From: Acanthochlamys bracteata
Lineage: Eukaryota; Streptophyta; Magnoliopsida; Pandanales; Velloziaceae
Reading direction: 5' to 3'
Length of the DNA: 64,000 nucleotides
Assembly: GCA_019914995.1 (NCBI GenBank)
Contig: CM034127.1
Span: 13,552,269-13,616,268 of the forward strand
In this document: positions 14,210 through 26,094 of the stretch, piece by piece
Layout: each line of letters begins with the position of its first letter
Position numbering within the stretch: the first letter of the stretch is position 1
Translations under genes and position numbers: made by a program
The notes under the pieces: model-generated
The model's input: only the letters and a program-made list of their open reading frames with translations
What the model was told of the DNA's origin: nothing
The model's database searches: none

Positions 14210-17200
14210 TCACATTTCCCCTGTTCCGAGTGGCTGCCTCGAGGTATCACCTGAGGCCCAAGCCTGATAATCCTTCGCAAGCTGAGTGGACAGCAGTTAG
14301 AAAAGGTGTTCTTTAGTTTCCAAACAATTAAATTGACTAGAGATAACCAGAACAATAACGCGTATCACAACAGATTTGCGTATCACAACAGATTGACCTA
14401 GACGCCCGCAGAAGATATGAAAACCAGAATGCACCAAATTGTCAATAAAGGTGAGGCATGTAGCTGGTTATTGTATACTCAGAAAGGCAGTACTTAGTGC
14501 ATGCAGATTCAGAACCAAAGACAAAGTATTCGGTTTAGAGGAGATCATCTGGAATGAGAATGTTGATTGAACTTCCCTGCCAAGGGAGCATACGAAATAA
14601 CTACCTTGAAGAAACAAGACTTCACATCAAAGATATCATGATTAATCATTTACTAATTTACCAATTTAAAGCCAGAATTCATTTGTTATTAATCTGCTGA
14701 GTCTGAAAAAATCTTTCAATTTTGCAAAGCCATTCCCGCATAACAATCCGCTACATGCTTGTCTCTAGCCATCTAAACCGAGTCATGCTTAAAGAACTAC
14801 TACTTTCGCAACCAATGTAGTAAAGATGGCCACTGAGATTGATTTTCATGCAAGTTGACTTTACATAATGTCGGGTCTAATAGGAATGGTGGTTTGTCTT
14901 GATCAGACTTTGAATGGCGTAAAATAGAATTAGCTCTGGTGATAGCCCTCCGCCTCAATGGAACAATTTGTAGGAGCTCAACAAAGACACAATTTGTCAT
15001 TAGACAACAGCATAAGCAAGACATGATGGAAAATGCATTTATGCAATCGAGAGTAAATGCTCAGAAAATTGCTGGCAACACAATCTAGTATAATCAAAAT
15101 AGCCGCACAGTTCAGTTGAAAGTTTGCTTTAGCCATTTAAAATTTACTACCTTTCACAGGTGTATGTTGAAAGCTGCATTAGTTTTATAATGAGAGAAGT
15201 AAAATGACTAACCTGGTTCAGAAATCGAGGAAGCATAAGTCTAAGCAGTTGCTCAAGGAGCTGTGTACCAGCTGACTCTATTGCTTGGGCTGGTATAGCT
15301 CGAAATGCAAACGGGACATCGATAGTTACCTGAATGTTGTAAGAATGTTATCTGGACAAGAATGAGAACCGTTGTAGCCTTAACAGCCGAGATAGTAAGG
15401 ATGAGTACCTCAATATTTGTATCAGTATTCAGCTGCTGCATTTCTGCATCAGGTAAATCATTTTTGCAGGAAATTTTGTTCTCCATGGAAGCTGCATTCC
15501 CAGACGAAATTAATGTCAATGTAATCCTGAAAGAAATGAGATGGTTCATTTCAGAACTACAAAATCAAGATCAGACCAGAAGGAACCAAACAAAGACTCA
15601 AATAACAACCTAATAGCCTTCTAGATGTGTTAATTAAGTTAATGCTTCTCATCCATGCTTGCACAGGCATTATTAAGCAATAATTTGTTGCCCCTTGCTC
15701 AGGAAAACCAACAACATAAATTGGTCACACAACCGGCCACAACAACAGATATGTGAGAGATGTATGCAAGAGGAAATATGCAATTTTGAGAGGATTGTCA
15801 TAAGGATTAGTAAGTGAACTTTTGATCTCTACTGTTACACTTAGGAGTTATTGATGGAAGCTTTTACTTCTAGTTACTGATCTGGGTTCTATAACGTAAA
15901 TCTCATAAAACTGAGGATTGCAAGTCAAGCTTTAGAAGCTCTTATGGTGGTAAGAGCTGTAGTAGGTTTCTCTGAAAACATTCAGATTCAACCAGTCCCT
16001 ACAGTAAGTGGGCACAATAGGCCCACATACAGAAAGATGCACTAGACAACATTTAGACAACAAACAGGCAAGAAAACATGCGTAGACAGAGACGACTAAC
16101 ACAATTTTTTGTATAAATAGTTACAATTGCAGGAGTTCCGATTAGGTGCTTGCACAAGTTTATAAAGATAATAGCAAAAGTATGCATCAGTCATTTCATA
16201 ACTCTTGATAAGATCAAGGTGGTCAAACAGATTCATACTTACATACTAGGAAGATTTTAAAAAAAAGAACTAAAAGAAGGCCCTAAAGATGAATTAGACA
16301 GTTGAATATGAAAGGAATTACCTGAAAATTTATCATTCTGTGCTGCTACCATTGGTGAACCCTCCAACTGCCATGCAAATCCAATATCAAGATCCCCGAA
16401 GATGATGAAACCACCAAAAGTGCAAAACTATCACAGAGGTTGAGAGAAACCTTGCATGACAGAAGCTTGATGCAGCATCCATATGGTTCCTCCTCCACCC
16501 GGACAAGCAAAACTGGGCACACTTCGAAAGAGAAGAACTTAAGCCGGTACACATAACACCTGAAGGTGTTCTCATTGACACGCTCGATGCGCTCAGCGTC
16601 CAGCACTGAGTACTGGCTGGCAGGCAAGCTCATGTACTCCACTTACATAGTCAAAATAAACTTGTGTCAATCAGTTAGCAAAATGAGGTTTATGTCTTTG
16701 AAATATCAAGTGCTTAAAACAATTAAATTAAAAAAAACAGTAATGACAGAATATATATTGCAATATTGAACATCAATACATCAAAAACATTAAGCTACCT
16801 TCTGGAGACTAGGAAGTGTTCCTTGAATTAAAAGGTCATTGAATAATGACAAGAAATGTTTATAATGTCCTGCAATTGCTAGATAGCTTAAATGTTGGAG
16901 AAGCAACTGTTCACAACAAACGTTATTGTCTACCACTATGCATACAAGATGCATGTCCCAACCACCAAGTGATTGTTATAGAGTATAGAAGAGAGACAAA
17001 GCGAGTATAGTTTTACTCATTCATTCAGTTGCACTATTGAGATTTGACACATTAATGGCTAATTTGAGACTAAATATTAAAGCTTGATTATGTATAGGAA
17101 AGATGCTAGAATTTATAACTAGTTCCCATATTATCACAAATTTTCAGCTTAACAAAGTCCGTTTACAAAGTGAAACCCTTTAACACAATTCAGGTTCAAC

Positions 17201-17733
17201 CTCATCATAGCAAGCTACCAGCTGAATTTAAATTTCACGATTCATTATTGAATCTGAGTGCAAAAAGGCATTTCTCAAAAAGCATATCATTACAATAGTG
17301 ACACTGAATTTGTCTGCCGATTAACAAACGGGTAAAAAACATTGAGAAGCACTTCTATATCTCCCTCTCTTTCAATTCATTGCTGAAATAGAAACCATTA
17401 CATTAGTATCAAAAGTTATTACTACTGATTATTAACAGGTGTTTGATAGATAACTTCCAGAAAAACTTCCAAGTCTACCTTATCCAACAAAACATCTACC
17501 ATAACTACAATTAACAGTAAGAAATTCAAAAAAACAATGACGAGAAAGATTATTAAAGGAGTTATACCAAGAGGGCGTTGAAGCTGGCGGACTGAAATAG
17601 ACTCAGTGCGGCGGGCAGCAAAGCGTGCCTTGCGAGAAGAAGCAGCAACAACGAACGAAGCCTGCCGATAGCGGTAAACGGGAACGGGGACGCAAGCCAA
17701 CCTCGCCGAAGTAGAACAGCAACTGAGCGACAT
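14210..17733 (-). CDS. DUF1997-family protein, probably plastid-targeted, 224 aa, 6 exons
   Basis: Exons 17568-17733, 16451-16641, 16322-16367, 15409-15491, 15213-15329 and 14210-14281 join in one frame to 224 residues ending at a TGA. The first about 45 residues are rich in Ser, Ala and Arg and poor in acidic residues, like a chloroplast transit peptide. The body (about 56-224) contains MSLPASQYSVLDAERIERV, the IKLLSCK and LEGSP blocks, and ends LAKDYQAWASGDTSRQPLG, which I recognise as the plant DUF1997 family (Arabidopsis At5g04440 type). The biochemical function of the family is not known to me. The exon 4 acceptor was placed at the AG before 15491 because it preserves both the frame and the family sequence; an earlier AG gives a stop. 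The next intact coding gene with a known Arabidopsis neighbour relation is the KH gene at 29161, the At5g04430 type. Confidence 0.88.
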
Positions 17734-19188
17734 TTGAGTGTTATATTTATAAATAGCGTCGTGGAAGAGCGCAGAGCTTGTCCAGAGGTCTGGCTTTGTT
17801 TTCGTTGAGCTCCGGTGATCGAGGGGAAGATGAAGATAAGGAGCAGAGAAATTGAATCAGATCCGGTACAGCTCGAGTTAACATGAACAGCAGGGAACAC
17901 CAAAGTTTGGGTTGATCAGAAGTTGACACTTGGTCCTTGTTCCTTTTACAGGATTAATCTCTACTTAATCTCTAATAGTAGATTAGTAGGAAGCAAAATA
18001 TAAAGTTATTTAAACTTTAGGAGGAAAAAAAAAAAATTTGCAGCTGATTTAGCGTAGATCATCTATCTCAAAGCTGCAAAATAATCCAATTCCTGGTGAG
18101 CGACAGAACATTATTTATGCCGCGAAATCATAACCTAGATTCTGATACGTCTCCCGGAGGAGAAACAAATCATTAAACTGAAGTTCGTCTGCATAGACTG
18201 GCTCTCCACGGTCAGTAACACCGGCGGTAGTGGCTAATGTTGGCTCTATCGATCGAGAACGACAACAACTCTTTACAGACGCCCGGAGAAAAACATTGAT
18301 TAATTAGTAGTCAGCGGCAACAACTACAACGCTGTTGTTCCTCCTCCGTTCATGAGCTTCCTTCCCTTTCGACACCCTACCCATTCTGGAGGAAACTTTC
18401 AACGGCTTTGTGATTCTACGCCATGAAAATAGAGGATCACCCGAATGTTCATAGGATGGTTCCTGACACTTCATCTGCAATTACTCCTGCTACAAAAGAG
18501 AATGTGAATTCCCACTCCTTGATTTCCCTATATATCTCGTTTTCCACCCTATCACTTTTCCTTCATGCAAGATCGTCGACGTCTATACGGACGGAGAAGG
18601 CGCGCGGAAAGTTCAGCGGCAACAGACGCATTTACTTTCTCTTCTATGACTACTGCGAATCTCAAACTTGGAGTCATTTCCCAGCTATGTATGTCGCTAC
18701 TACGGTCAACATTGATATGGTCGTTCCGTTGCCGAGTTGATCCAGGACCGTTTCCGGAGCTCTAAAAGTTCGAGCCAGGTACTCCCTTCTACAGGGACGT
18801 CTACGACGGCAAAATGGTGGGTATGTGACAAGGGTCTCGTGCTGTTTTCCAACGAGCTAGTTTTGCGTCATGTCAATAACAGATCCCGCGATCAAGTGTT
18901 GTATCGCAATCGTCGCAATATAAACGATCGGAAGGAACTTCGGCAATTGAATTGATCACCTCACCTTTCTACTCCTGCTAAATGAATTGTTTAGTACCTG
19001 ATACTTCTCTTCTCTGATCCGATCAATTCGATTGAGTTTAGGAGAAGGTACAAATAAATATTGTTCAGAGTGATGATCCAGTGTTTAATCACTCTGCAAA
19101 TGTTTTAAGCCATGGGTATACAGCTTTTGATCTTTTAAACGTATACTTTTCGAAATAACATAACCTATGTAATGTGACATGAAATTGA
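17734..19188. other. DUF1997 promoter side and unassigned GC-richer stretch
   Basis: 17734-17930 is probably the DUF1997 leader. From about 18060 to 18960 the base composition is richer in GC and CpG than the surrounding spacer, and the plus strand has short open frames (for example 18423-18740, 105 codons). None matches a family I recognise, and none shows splice-linked continuity. It may be a decayed gene fragment. I cannot assign it. Confidence 0.35.
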
Positions 19189-19410
19189 GGATATGTTTGA
19201 AAGTATTTATAAGAGAAAAATATTTTAAAATTAAAAATATTTTGACATTTTTTTAAGCGACTTATATTTTTAGACTAAAAAATTAAAAATAAATAATAAT
19301 AAAATTTTATTACTGTATTTTAAAAAAATTAAATCTATAAAATATTAAAAAAATTAAATATATAATTAAAAAAGTTAAAAAATACTTTCAGAAATCATCT
19401 TAGTTAACCA
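19189..19410. mobile_element. AT-rich MITE-like element, probable family B member
   Basis: It begins GGATATGTTTGAAAGTATTTATAAG and ends with the partly complementary TACTTTCAGAAATCATCTTAG. The inside is almost pure A/T with the poly-AT blocks typical of family B elsewhere in the window. Borders are approximate and the target duplication is not clear. Confidence 0.5.
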
Positions 19411-19721
19411 TAGATACAATACTCGTTGCGACACTTCTAACTCGTGTCAGATTTCACGGTTCGGATCCTGTATTCAACATAAATTCACGTTTTCCTTTTG
19501 CAACTTGTGAACACTTTTGCAACTCATGTCAGGTTTCAATCCAACCAGTACGACCATCACCGGCATCCCTTGCCCTTTTTGGTCGATGATTTGTGCTATA
19601 TGTATAGACGTAAATTCTATAGCTTACATTTGTTGACCAAATAAGAATTACATGGCTCATATGTAATATACACTTAAAGCTAGAAGGGAAATCTGTACAA
19701 AACTTTGTTTGCAAAGTTAGA
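19411..19721. other. Spacer, nothing recognised
   Basis: Spacer downstream of the pheophorbide a oxygenase pseudogene. No gene, repeat or RNA recognised. Confidence 0.4.
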
Positions 19722-22700
19722 TCAATCAATCTCTGCATGCACATAATCGGTGAAAACAAAATTCTCTCAAGTTCATGGAGCACATATGCCAAGCCAACAC
19801 TGACAACTGCAGCTCCTGCCAGTAGAAGGCATAGTTTAATCTCAGAAGGAATTCCGGTTGTGGCAAAGAGGACAACTGCTGCACCTATCAACACTTTCTG
19901 CCATGTCTGGAAGGCCTTGTAAGCACTTTTACATGAAGAACATTTCATGGTGTGCTGCTTGTATCTGTCTAGCATCTGCCAGATTATCATGTTTTGGGGT
20001 TAGTTTCGAAATCGTTGAGCCAATTTTAGAAGGACAAGATAGAGAGGTAGAATAACTATGTTTCATTACCTCACGCTTGGATAGAACAGTTGATGGCAAT
20101 GCATGCAGGTTAGGAGAGCCATACCACTCAGGCTGGCTTTGACCAAACTTCTGTAGCCAAGACCGAAAAGCTATAACTAGACGGTCAGCCTGGGTTGGTG
20201 TTAATGTGATCTTTTATATTGTTGATTGGCATCGACGCTGGAGAGGAATATCTTCTCTTGGCCTTGAAGGACTATCATGTCGCCATCATAGATCTTATTT
20301 GATGTCCAATTTTCATGTCAATGAGGAACAATCTGTAGGGACAGGAGCCATACACATTACTTTAAGAAGAACACATGTACAATTATGAGGACAACTAAGA
20401 ATATAACGTTTGTGCACGCCAATATTCAAAGTGCTGAGAAAGATGTTACAGCATAACTAGTGATGTGAATGAATGTCTTGAAAGGAAAGCTCAGAAGTGC
20501 TTTCATGAAAAATATTCACAATTCAGCAGAATATCATGACAAAACTACAAATTTACTTGATTGCAAGCACACAAGAAACAAGAGAATTCAGCCTAAAGTA
20601 GGCATAAACAACAAGGCATTCTCAAAATAACTGGTTGAGGCCCCTAACCACAATCCTTTTAACCATGTACTTAAGGGTAATTTCCCAAAAAAGGATCCTT
20701 CATAACTACTATATCAGCCAACTTCTCACAATAAGACAACAAACATACGCAAAGAAAGGTCACAGAATATGAGGTGCAGTAAAAAAATTAAATATTGCTA
20801 TCAGCAAGGTGATTTTGCAATGAAATCCGGTCACAGAAAGACACATTATAAAACAAAATGGATTCAAGACAAGAGCAGCAGCAACAAGAAGGAACATGGA
20901 AAACCAAACGGATGCACCTACATGAAGCTATCACAAATAATTTCCTAAGGAATACGTTATTGCTCAAGCTATTTCGTTCTAGAGTGTTACCTACCACCAT
21001 GCTGGTCCTGGAGATGTGAACTGAAGGAAATTTCTTGCGCTGCAGACAATAGACCGAGTTTTTCCAGGAGCCATAGGGAACAGATCCATTTTTGGTCTCC
21101 AACTAATGGCAGTTTTGTGTCTATCTCTATCCTGTAATTGGTGCCAACAGTAAACTCTGTCAGACATCCAAAAATATAGAGAAAGTAGCTACCACAGTCC
21201 TCACAAGCAACATCATGCCCAAAAGCTTAAGCCGATGTCAGCAATATCAAGCAGTTAACTGTAACCTAACCTCGCCAAAGTAACATACTTAGATCTAAGC
21301 ATGTCTATGGAGTTTTGACAAAAGAAGCACTGGCAACAACAGATCACAAATAAAATGAAGAAAATGAAAACATCAAAACAAAACTTACTTATTCACGTAA
21401 TAGCACGGGGCAACAAATGTAGCATTAATTCGTGAATTCCCCTCATTAGCCCCAGAAAATCCTCAAACTCCACTTGCATCCACTTTGAATGGCAAAGGCT
21501 CAGTTTTGTCCCTCCTGCCTGTGACCTGAACAATAAAAGAATTGGGTACAAAATTTTTTGTTATGAACATTTGCTGTTCAAAATCATAAACAGATAAGAT
21601 TACAAGCAAAGCCGTTTCAGGCAATAGTACGGGGAAATAAGCAGATCCTGTCCTTAATGGAGCTCCTAATAACATAGATGAACCCTACAACATAGTAGGT
21701 GTTTAAAGTTACCTAGGTCCTTCTTTTCCATTGAGCTCTATACGAAGTCATATTATAAACCAGCAATTACTGACTAGTTGGCTGACTAATCAAGGAATTT
21801 CGCAAAATGAGGAACCCTGCCTAAATAAACAGAACCAACTTCTTCATCCTCCCTGATCCAAGTATATAACTGAGACAAACATCCACCAATGGGTTCTCAG
21901 TGGAGCATCTAAAGTATTACACATCTCAACAGAATTCCTTATCAAAACAAGTAAAATTTTAAAATGGTGCTTTCTTTTGTGAAGTACCTAGATAAAAGTT
22001 TCATGTCATTTTTTTGGGTTACTGGAGAAACATACAAAGGAGAATGTCCTGGGCATCTAAACTATTACAAAAGGGTTCATTACATCTCAACAGAATTCCT
22101 TATCAAAACAAGTTTTAAAATGGTGGTTTCTTTTGCGAAGTACCTAGATAGAAGTTTCATGTTATTTTTTGGGTTACTGGAGAAACATACAAAGGAGAAT
22201 GTCCTGGGCAGATTGGCGTGCTTACTTTGTGATGCGCAAAGTCAATATGGGAAGGGTCAGAAATGTTCTCCATGAGAGTGTCATATCCATAAAACAGATC
22301 CCTCTGGATTGTTACAGTGGAGAATGACGGATTGTCAAAGTCTTCTGGCAGCCTAAAAAACATTCATCTCTCAATCAAAACAAACATAATTTCAGGAAAA
22401 AGAAAAGACTATAATTTCCTTTCTAAAGTATTGTCATATATCAAAAATACAGTCCTAGAGCTGTCCAGGAGATTATTACTTTCTTTAAATGCAAAACACT
22501 TCCATCACAAGGTCAGCTCAATCATGTGGTTTTATATATACACTCTAACTCACAAACTCTATAACATGGACCTCATCTCCAAGCAAAAGAAAGGGTAGAT
22601 CAGATTGACCAGAATATTAAACAGACCCCAAAGGTTATCTTCTCACAATTTAAAATCTTTTGGATAAACAGAAGTGTTTAAATTTTGATTTCTAGTAAAA

Positions 22701-23893
22701 CATCTGAACATACTTAGATAACAAGTTTAACTAAAGAAGAGATTCCTCCAATATCACCATTGTCAGTATAAGTTAGGACTACCAGCTTCCGCAAGTATAC
22801 TATAGGCTCCATCTCTAATCTTAGACAGATAGCATACCTGGGGAATCAGTTGCAGCGGCCTTTTCCCAAGCCTTCTCGTCAGGCCAGACGAAGAGCAGAC
22901 CTGTGAGACAGGGTAGGTAATCGAATAGCACAAGCTCGAGGCGAGCCCTTTGCACGTGCCTCAGGACCCTCGGGTGCTGCCTGAGGTATGCAAGCACATG
23001 CACCCTTTGCGTCAAAGGACCACCCATGGTACGAGCACTGCGGTCATCCCCATTCATCAATCCTTCCTTCCTGTGACAGTGTTTCACACAAATAATCCAT
23101 AAAATATTCAATCAAGATTCATCTGAATCTGCCCAAGATCCATCTACGTGTTGTTTTAACAGAGAACCACTTACATAAGGGATCACCACTAAGATAAAGA
23201 TCCAAATCAACAATAAATCAACAAACTACAAAGCAAACCACAAAAGAAGATTGAAGAAGGAAGTTGGAGTCACAAACTTCATTCTCGAGAATAGAGGATC
23301 CTCTGACTACATGATCGATCAATAGAATTGTTGACCAAGCAACTGTGAACAAGTCTAAGAGATCACATGAAAAGTGATGTTACAACCTTTTCTACTCTAT
23401 AGACCGACAAATCAATCAATCAATCAACACAGCCATTTGAAAGAAATTCAGAAGGAGAGAGGTCTTACAGAGAGTGGAGCTAGACGGTGAGGACACCGAT
23501 CATTAAAAGCAATCCACTTTCCAGACTTTGGATCTTTCCAGAGAACAAATCACGATTTAGTAGCTGGAACGGCGTTGGAGCATTCGGATCCAAATCTTCC
23601 ACAAGTGAAACCGGGTACCAATGATCCCTCCACGAAAGCTTCTCCCCTTCGGAATAGCTCCTAATTCGTTCAACCGATTCCACTTCCACTTCTCCATAAT
23701 CTGATTTGTCTTCTTGCGCCGGAGCTGTCGGAGAAGTCGGTGTTGTCACGTGGATCCGGGATTGTTTCCGTCGTCGGCGAGATAGAAAGGCAATAGTAGA
23801 GCGAGGGCACAATTGTATTTCTTGTAAGTTAAAGTGGATTGAAGGGAGAGTAGAGTTGAAGTGGTAGAGAGAGATTGGTGCCGAAGCTGCCAT
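19722..23893 (-). pseudogene. Pheophorbide a oxygenase-like Rieske oxygenase, dead copy, 7 exon remnants
   Basis: Exon remnants at 23469-23893, 22838-23070, 22226-22348, 21389-21525, 20991-21131, 20070-20332 and 19722-19975 keep GT-AG borders and read as a PAO/ACD1-type protein: transit-peptide-like start, WRDHWYPVSLVEDLDPNAPT, Rieske pairs CPHR and CSYHGW, IQRDLFYGYDTLMEN, DPSHIDFAHHK, a CSSC motif and a C-terminal membrane segment. PAO normally opens the ring of pheophorbide a in chlorophyll breakdown in plastids. Lesions: a 1-nt loss near 23545; TGA at 23044-23046; a frameshift near 22905; TGA in place of Trp at 21463-21465; a deletion of about 10 nt plus lost codons near 21080; TAG in place of Gln at 20991-20993; TGA in place of Trp at 20318-20320; a frameshift near 20205; and a 1-nt shift near 19760. 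Retained introns show it is a genomic duplicate or decayed locus, not a retrocopy. PTC52 and TIC55 relatives fit less well. Confidence 0.92.
21904..22208. repeat. Tandem duplication of about 150 bp in a pseudogene intron
   Basis: Units at 21904-22050 and 22053-22208 share GCATCTAAA, then CATCTCAACAGAATTCC and CTTATCAAAACAAGT, then GTACCTAGATA.AAGTTTCATG, and end GAAACATACAAAGGAGAATG with a CCTGGG tail. A 9-bp insertion and a few substitutions separate them, so the duplication is fairly recent. It lies wholly in the intron 21526-22225. Confidence 0.85.
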
Positions 23894-24049
23894 TGGTTGA
23901 AGCTGAAGAACAACGGTTGTGGAAGGTTTGAATTTTGAAGGTGTTTATTTATTCTTGTTCATAATCATGGATAGCTAGTGTGAAGAGAAGAACGAAGAAG
24001 GTTCTTAGATAGTTGTCCACTAGAGTCTAGCCTACGACCAGTTTGAGAG

Positions 24050-24250
24050 AGAGTTTTTATTTCACTTTTTTCTAAAAAATAGTTTATATATTTTAATAAT
24101 TTTTTAACTATATTTTATAAAATTTATTTAAATATTTTAAATATTAAAAATTTACATAATAAAAAATTTATTATTTTATTATATTTAAATAAAAATAAAT
24201 TTTATTTTCGTTATAAAAAATTTTATTATATAAGTATTTCTGAAACGCCC
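24050..24250. mobile_element. AT-rich MITE-like element, family B, inverted
   Basis: Read on the minus strand it starts GGGCGTTTCAGAAATACTTAT at 24250 and continues as A/T-only blocks of the family B type. The left border is only approximate. It lies just upstream of the pheophorbide a oxygenase pseudogene (23894-24049 shows nothing else). Confidence 0.5.
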
Positions 24251-24536
24251 TCTGCTACTTATACTTTGCTTATAGAGACAGAGAAGGTTCGTTTGTGGGT
24301 TTTGGGTTGGTTGTATTGGGAACGTGGAAGGAAGAATGAGGCGGGAAATAGCTGGGGGACTGTGGACACTAGGGAGTGGTAAAGAGGGACGCCACTTGTT
24401 GTCAGAACCCAAACAAAAAACTTAAAAATTAGAACTTTCCTCCTACGTGCCGAGGACGGACGGCTTATGCAGTTTGGGCTTTTGCCGTTGGATCGAAGTT
24501 CCAATCTGAGCGACCAAGCTGGAAAGTGATTGAATT

Positions 24537-24828
24537 AAGACGTTTTTTAAATATTCATAATTTTATTTTTTTTATTAAATTTTGAATTTTGAATAGTTTA
24601 TATATTTTTATTATAAAAAAATTCAAAACTTTATTTTTATATGCAGAATTTTAATTTTAACTTTTTTATTTGCACATTTTTTAATATAATTTATTTTTTA
24701 ATTTTAACACACTTTTAAAATCTATTGAAACACAAATACTAAACTTCACTTTCACTTTATTTTTTAAAAAATTCTACTTTTTATTTTTTATTTTCACGAA
24801 ATTCAATTACGAATATTTAAAACACTCT
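24537..24828. mobile_element. MITE-like element, family C, with 3-bp target duplication
   Basis: A 292-bp A/T-rich element starts AAGACGTTTTTTAAATATTC and ends with the inverted partner GAATATTTAAAACACTCT. It is flanked by ATT on both sides (24534-24536 and 24829-24831). Its reverse complement aligns along its length with 57191-57466, for example AGTATTTGTGTTTC.ATAG.TTTTAAAA. No coding capacity. Confidence 0.72.
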
Positions 24829-25160
24829 ATTAATAGTGAAAAACTTTGTACAGCTGAACAGACCTGTATTCACATAGTTCAATTTCTTTTTGCTTTCCAA
24901 GGTAATCTTATGCATAAACTTGCAGTAGAATAAATCAGTCAGTAGTGTTAAGATTCTTTTGAAGGTAATATAAACGAGCTCCTCTGGGAACCTTGACTCA
25001 GATTCAGATAAGCATTCACTTACAACAATTCACCAAAAACAGCGATGACCGATGACCACAAAATACACTAGGACACATTCCTGTCAGCACTCTGACTCCA
25101 CCATATAAGCAAAATAGTACATATATAGAGCAAATCACAAATTAAAAGCAAAAAATATAC
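24829..25160. other. Spacer, nothing recognised
   Basis: Intergenic DNA between two MITE-like elements. No ORF, RNA gene or repeat recognised. Confidence 0.4.
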
Positions 25161-25387
25161 GAGCGTGTTTAAATTACTCTGAACTCACTTTTTTCAGACA
25201 GATTTAGAATCGACATCACTTCATATGTTTCAGTTACCATTCTAAACTCCAATTTCAAAATTTAACTCCACTCTGAAATCTATTTTCAAATTCATCTAAA
25301 ACACCAAAAAATAAAACTCACTTACAATCCACTTCTTTCTAAACTCTATTTACTCATAACTCATTTTCGAGCAACTAAAACATGCCC
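25161..25387. mobile_element. Tourist-like MITE, family A, diverged copy
   Basis: It starts GAGCGTGTTTAAATTA and ends AACTAAAACATGCCC. The interior shares ATGTTTCAGTTA, ACTCCAATTTCA and AATTTAACTC blocks with the family A element at 5874-6135. The flanking triplets (TAC and TTA) no longer match, consistent with an older insertion. Confidence 0.68.
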
Positions 25388-25811
25388 TTACGAAGATGGA
25401 GAAGTTGCAACATCGAAGCAAGAATAAACACCGGCATGCAGCATTGCATGCATGCAAATTAGCTATGCAAGCAACTGTGCCCACCGAATGGTGAATTCAA
25501 GATAATAACTTGGAGGAGATGGATGGATTAATCCTTCTCCTATTCATTGGCATCCATTCTTAGCACACTGCCTAGTGCCTAGTGAACTCGAAGAAAATCC
25601 TAACTGATGAACCCCAAACTCATAAGATGTTTATTCTCTCACTAACTATTTCATCAATTATTTAAATGGTCAGCTTGCTCTCTTGTAAATAAGAAATTAC
25701 ACTTTGTAATATCAATCAAGCTTAAGAGAAACAACTTCCTCGAGAAAAGTCTGAATGGAAGATCGGTGGCTCACTTGAAGCATTAACAGCTATTTTTCTT
25801 GGAAACATGTA
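25388..25811. other. Spacer and 3' flank of the 70-residue protein gene
   Basis: Contains a short GCATGCA-rich patch near 25435-25460 and the probable 3' UTR of the leftward small gene. Nothing else recognised. Confidence 0.4.
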
Positions 25812-26094
25812 TTACATTTTGGGGTATGTTGTTGTATCAGGTCCTATGTCACGGGAGCCAGTGTTTACATATGGGCCCCGAAAAGTTGCCTGAGGTGGCA
25901 AAGGTTTTGAATGATCAATGATTGGTTTATTCTTGGATGTCCTGCAAGGATAGACAACACACATATATAAAATGACACTACTGCAATAGAAGATAGCACA
26001 AGAGAACTCACACAAAGAAATATGGGAACGACAGCCCTGCTCCAGCAAAAACAAGTAATCCTGCTGCCACAGCCATATTACGCATCCGGGACAT
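25812..26094 (-). CDS. Small conserved plant membrane protein, 70 aa, 2 coding exons
   Basis: Exons 26012-26094 and 25812-25941 join to 70 residues (213 nt with stop). It starts MSRMRNMAVAAGLLVFAGAG, a basic N-terminus followed by one hydrophobic segment (about residues 8-28). A short conserved hydrophilic tail follows, with KPLPPQATFRGPYVNTGSRD and ending TTYPKM. From memory, very similar short plant proteins are often named ATP synthase E chain-like in genome annotations; I cannot verify this, so I leave the function open. A single N-terminal membrane anchor with a basic start would suit the mitochondrial inner membrane. The GCCCA motifs upstream (28386-28433) are of the site II type common at nuclear genes for mitochondrial proteins. 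Transcription probably starts near 28375 with a 2.2-kb intron in the leader. Confidence 0.75.

Noticed and set aside
15492-15528. Earlier acceptor extending DUF1997 exon 4 upstream
   Set aside because: Although an open frame exists, joining it to exon 3 in phase gives a stop; the acceptor next to 15491 restores the conserved family sequence.
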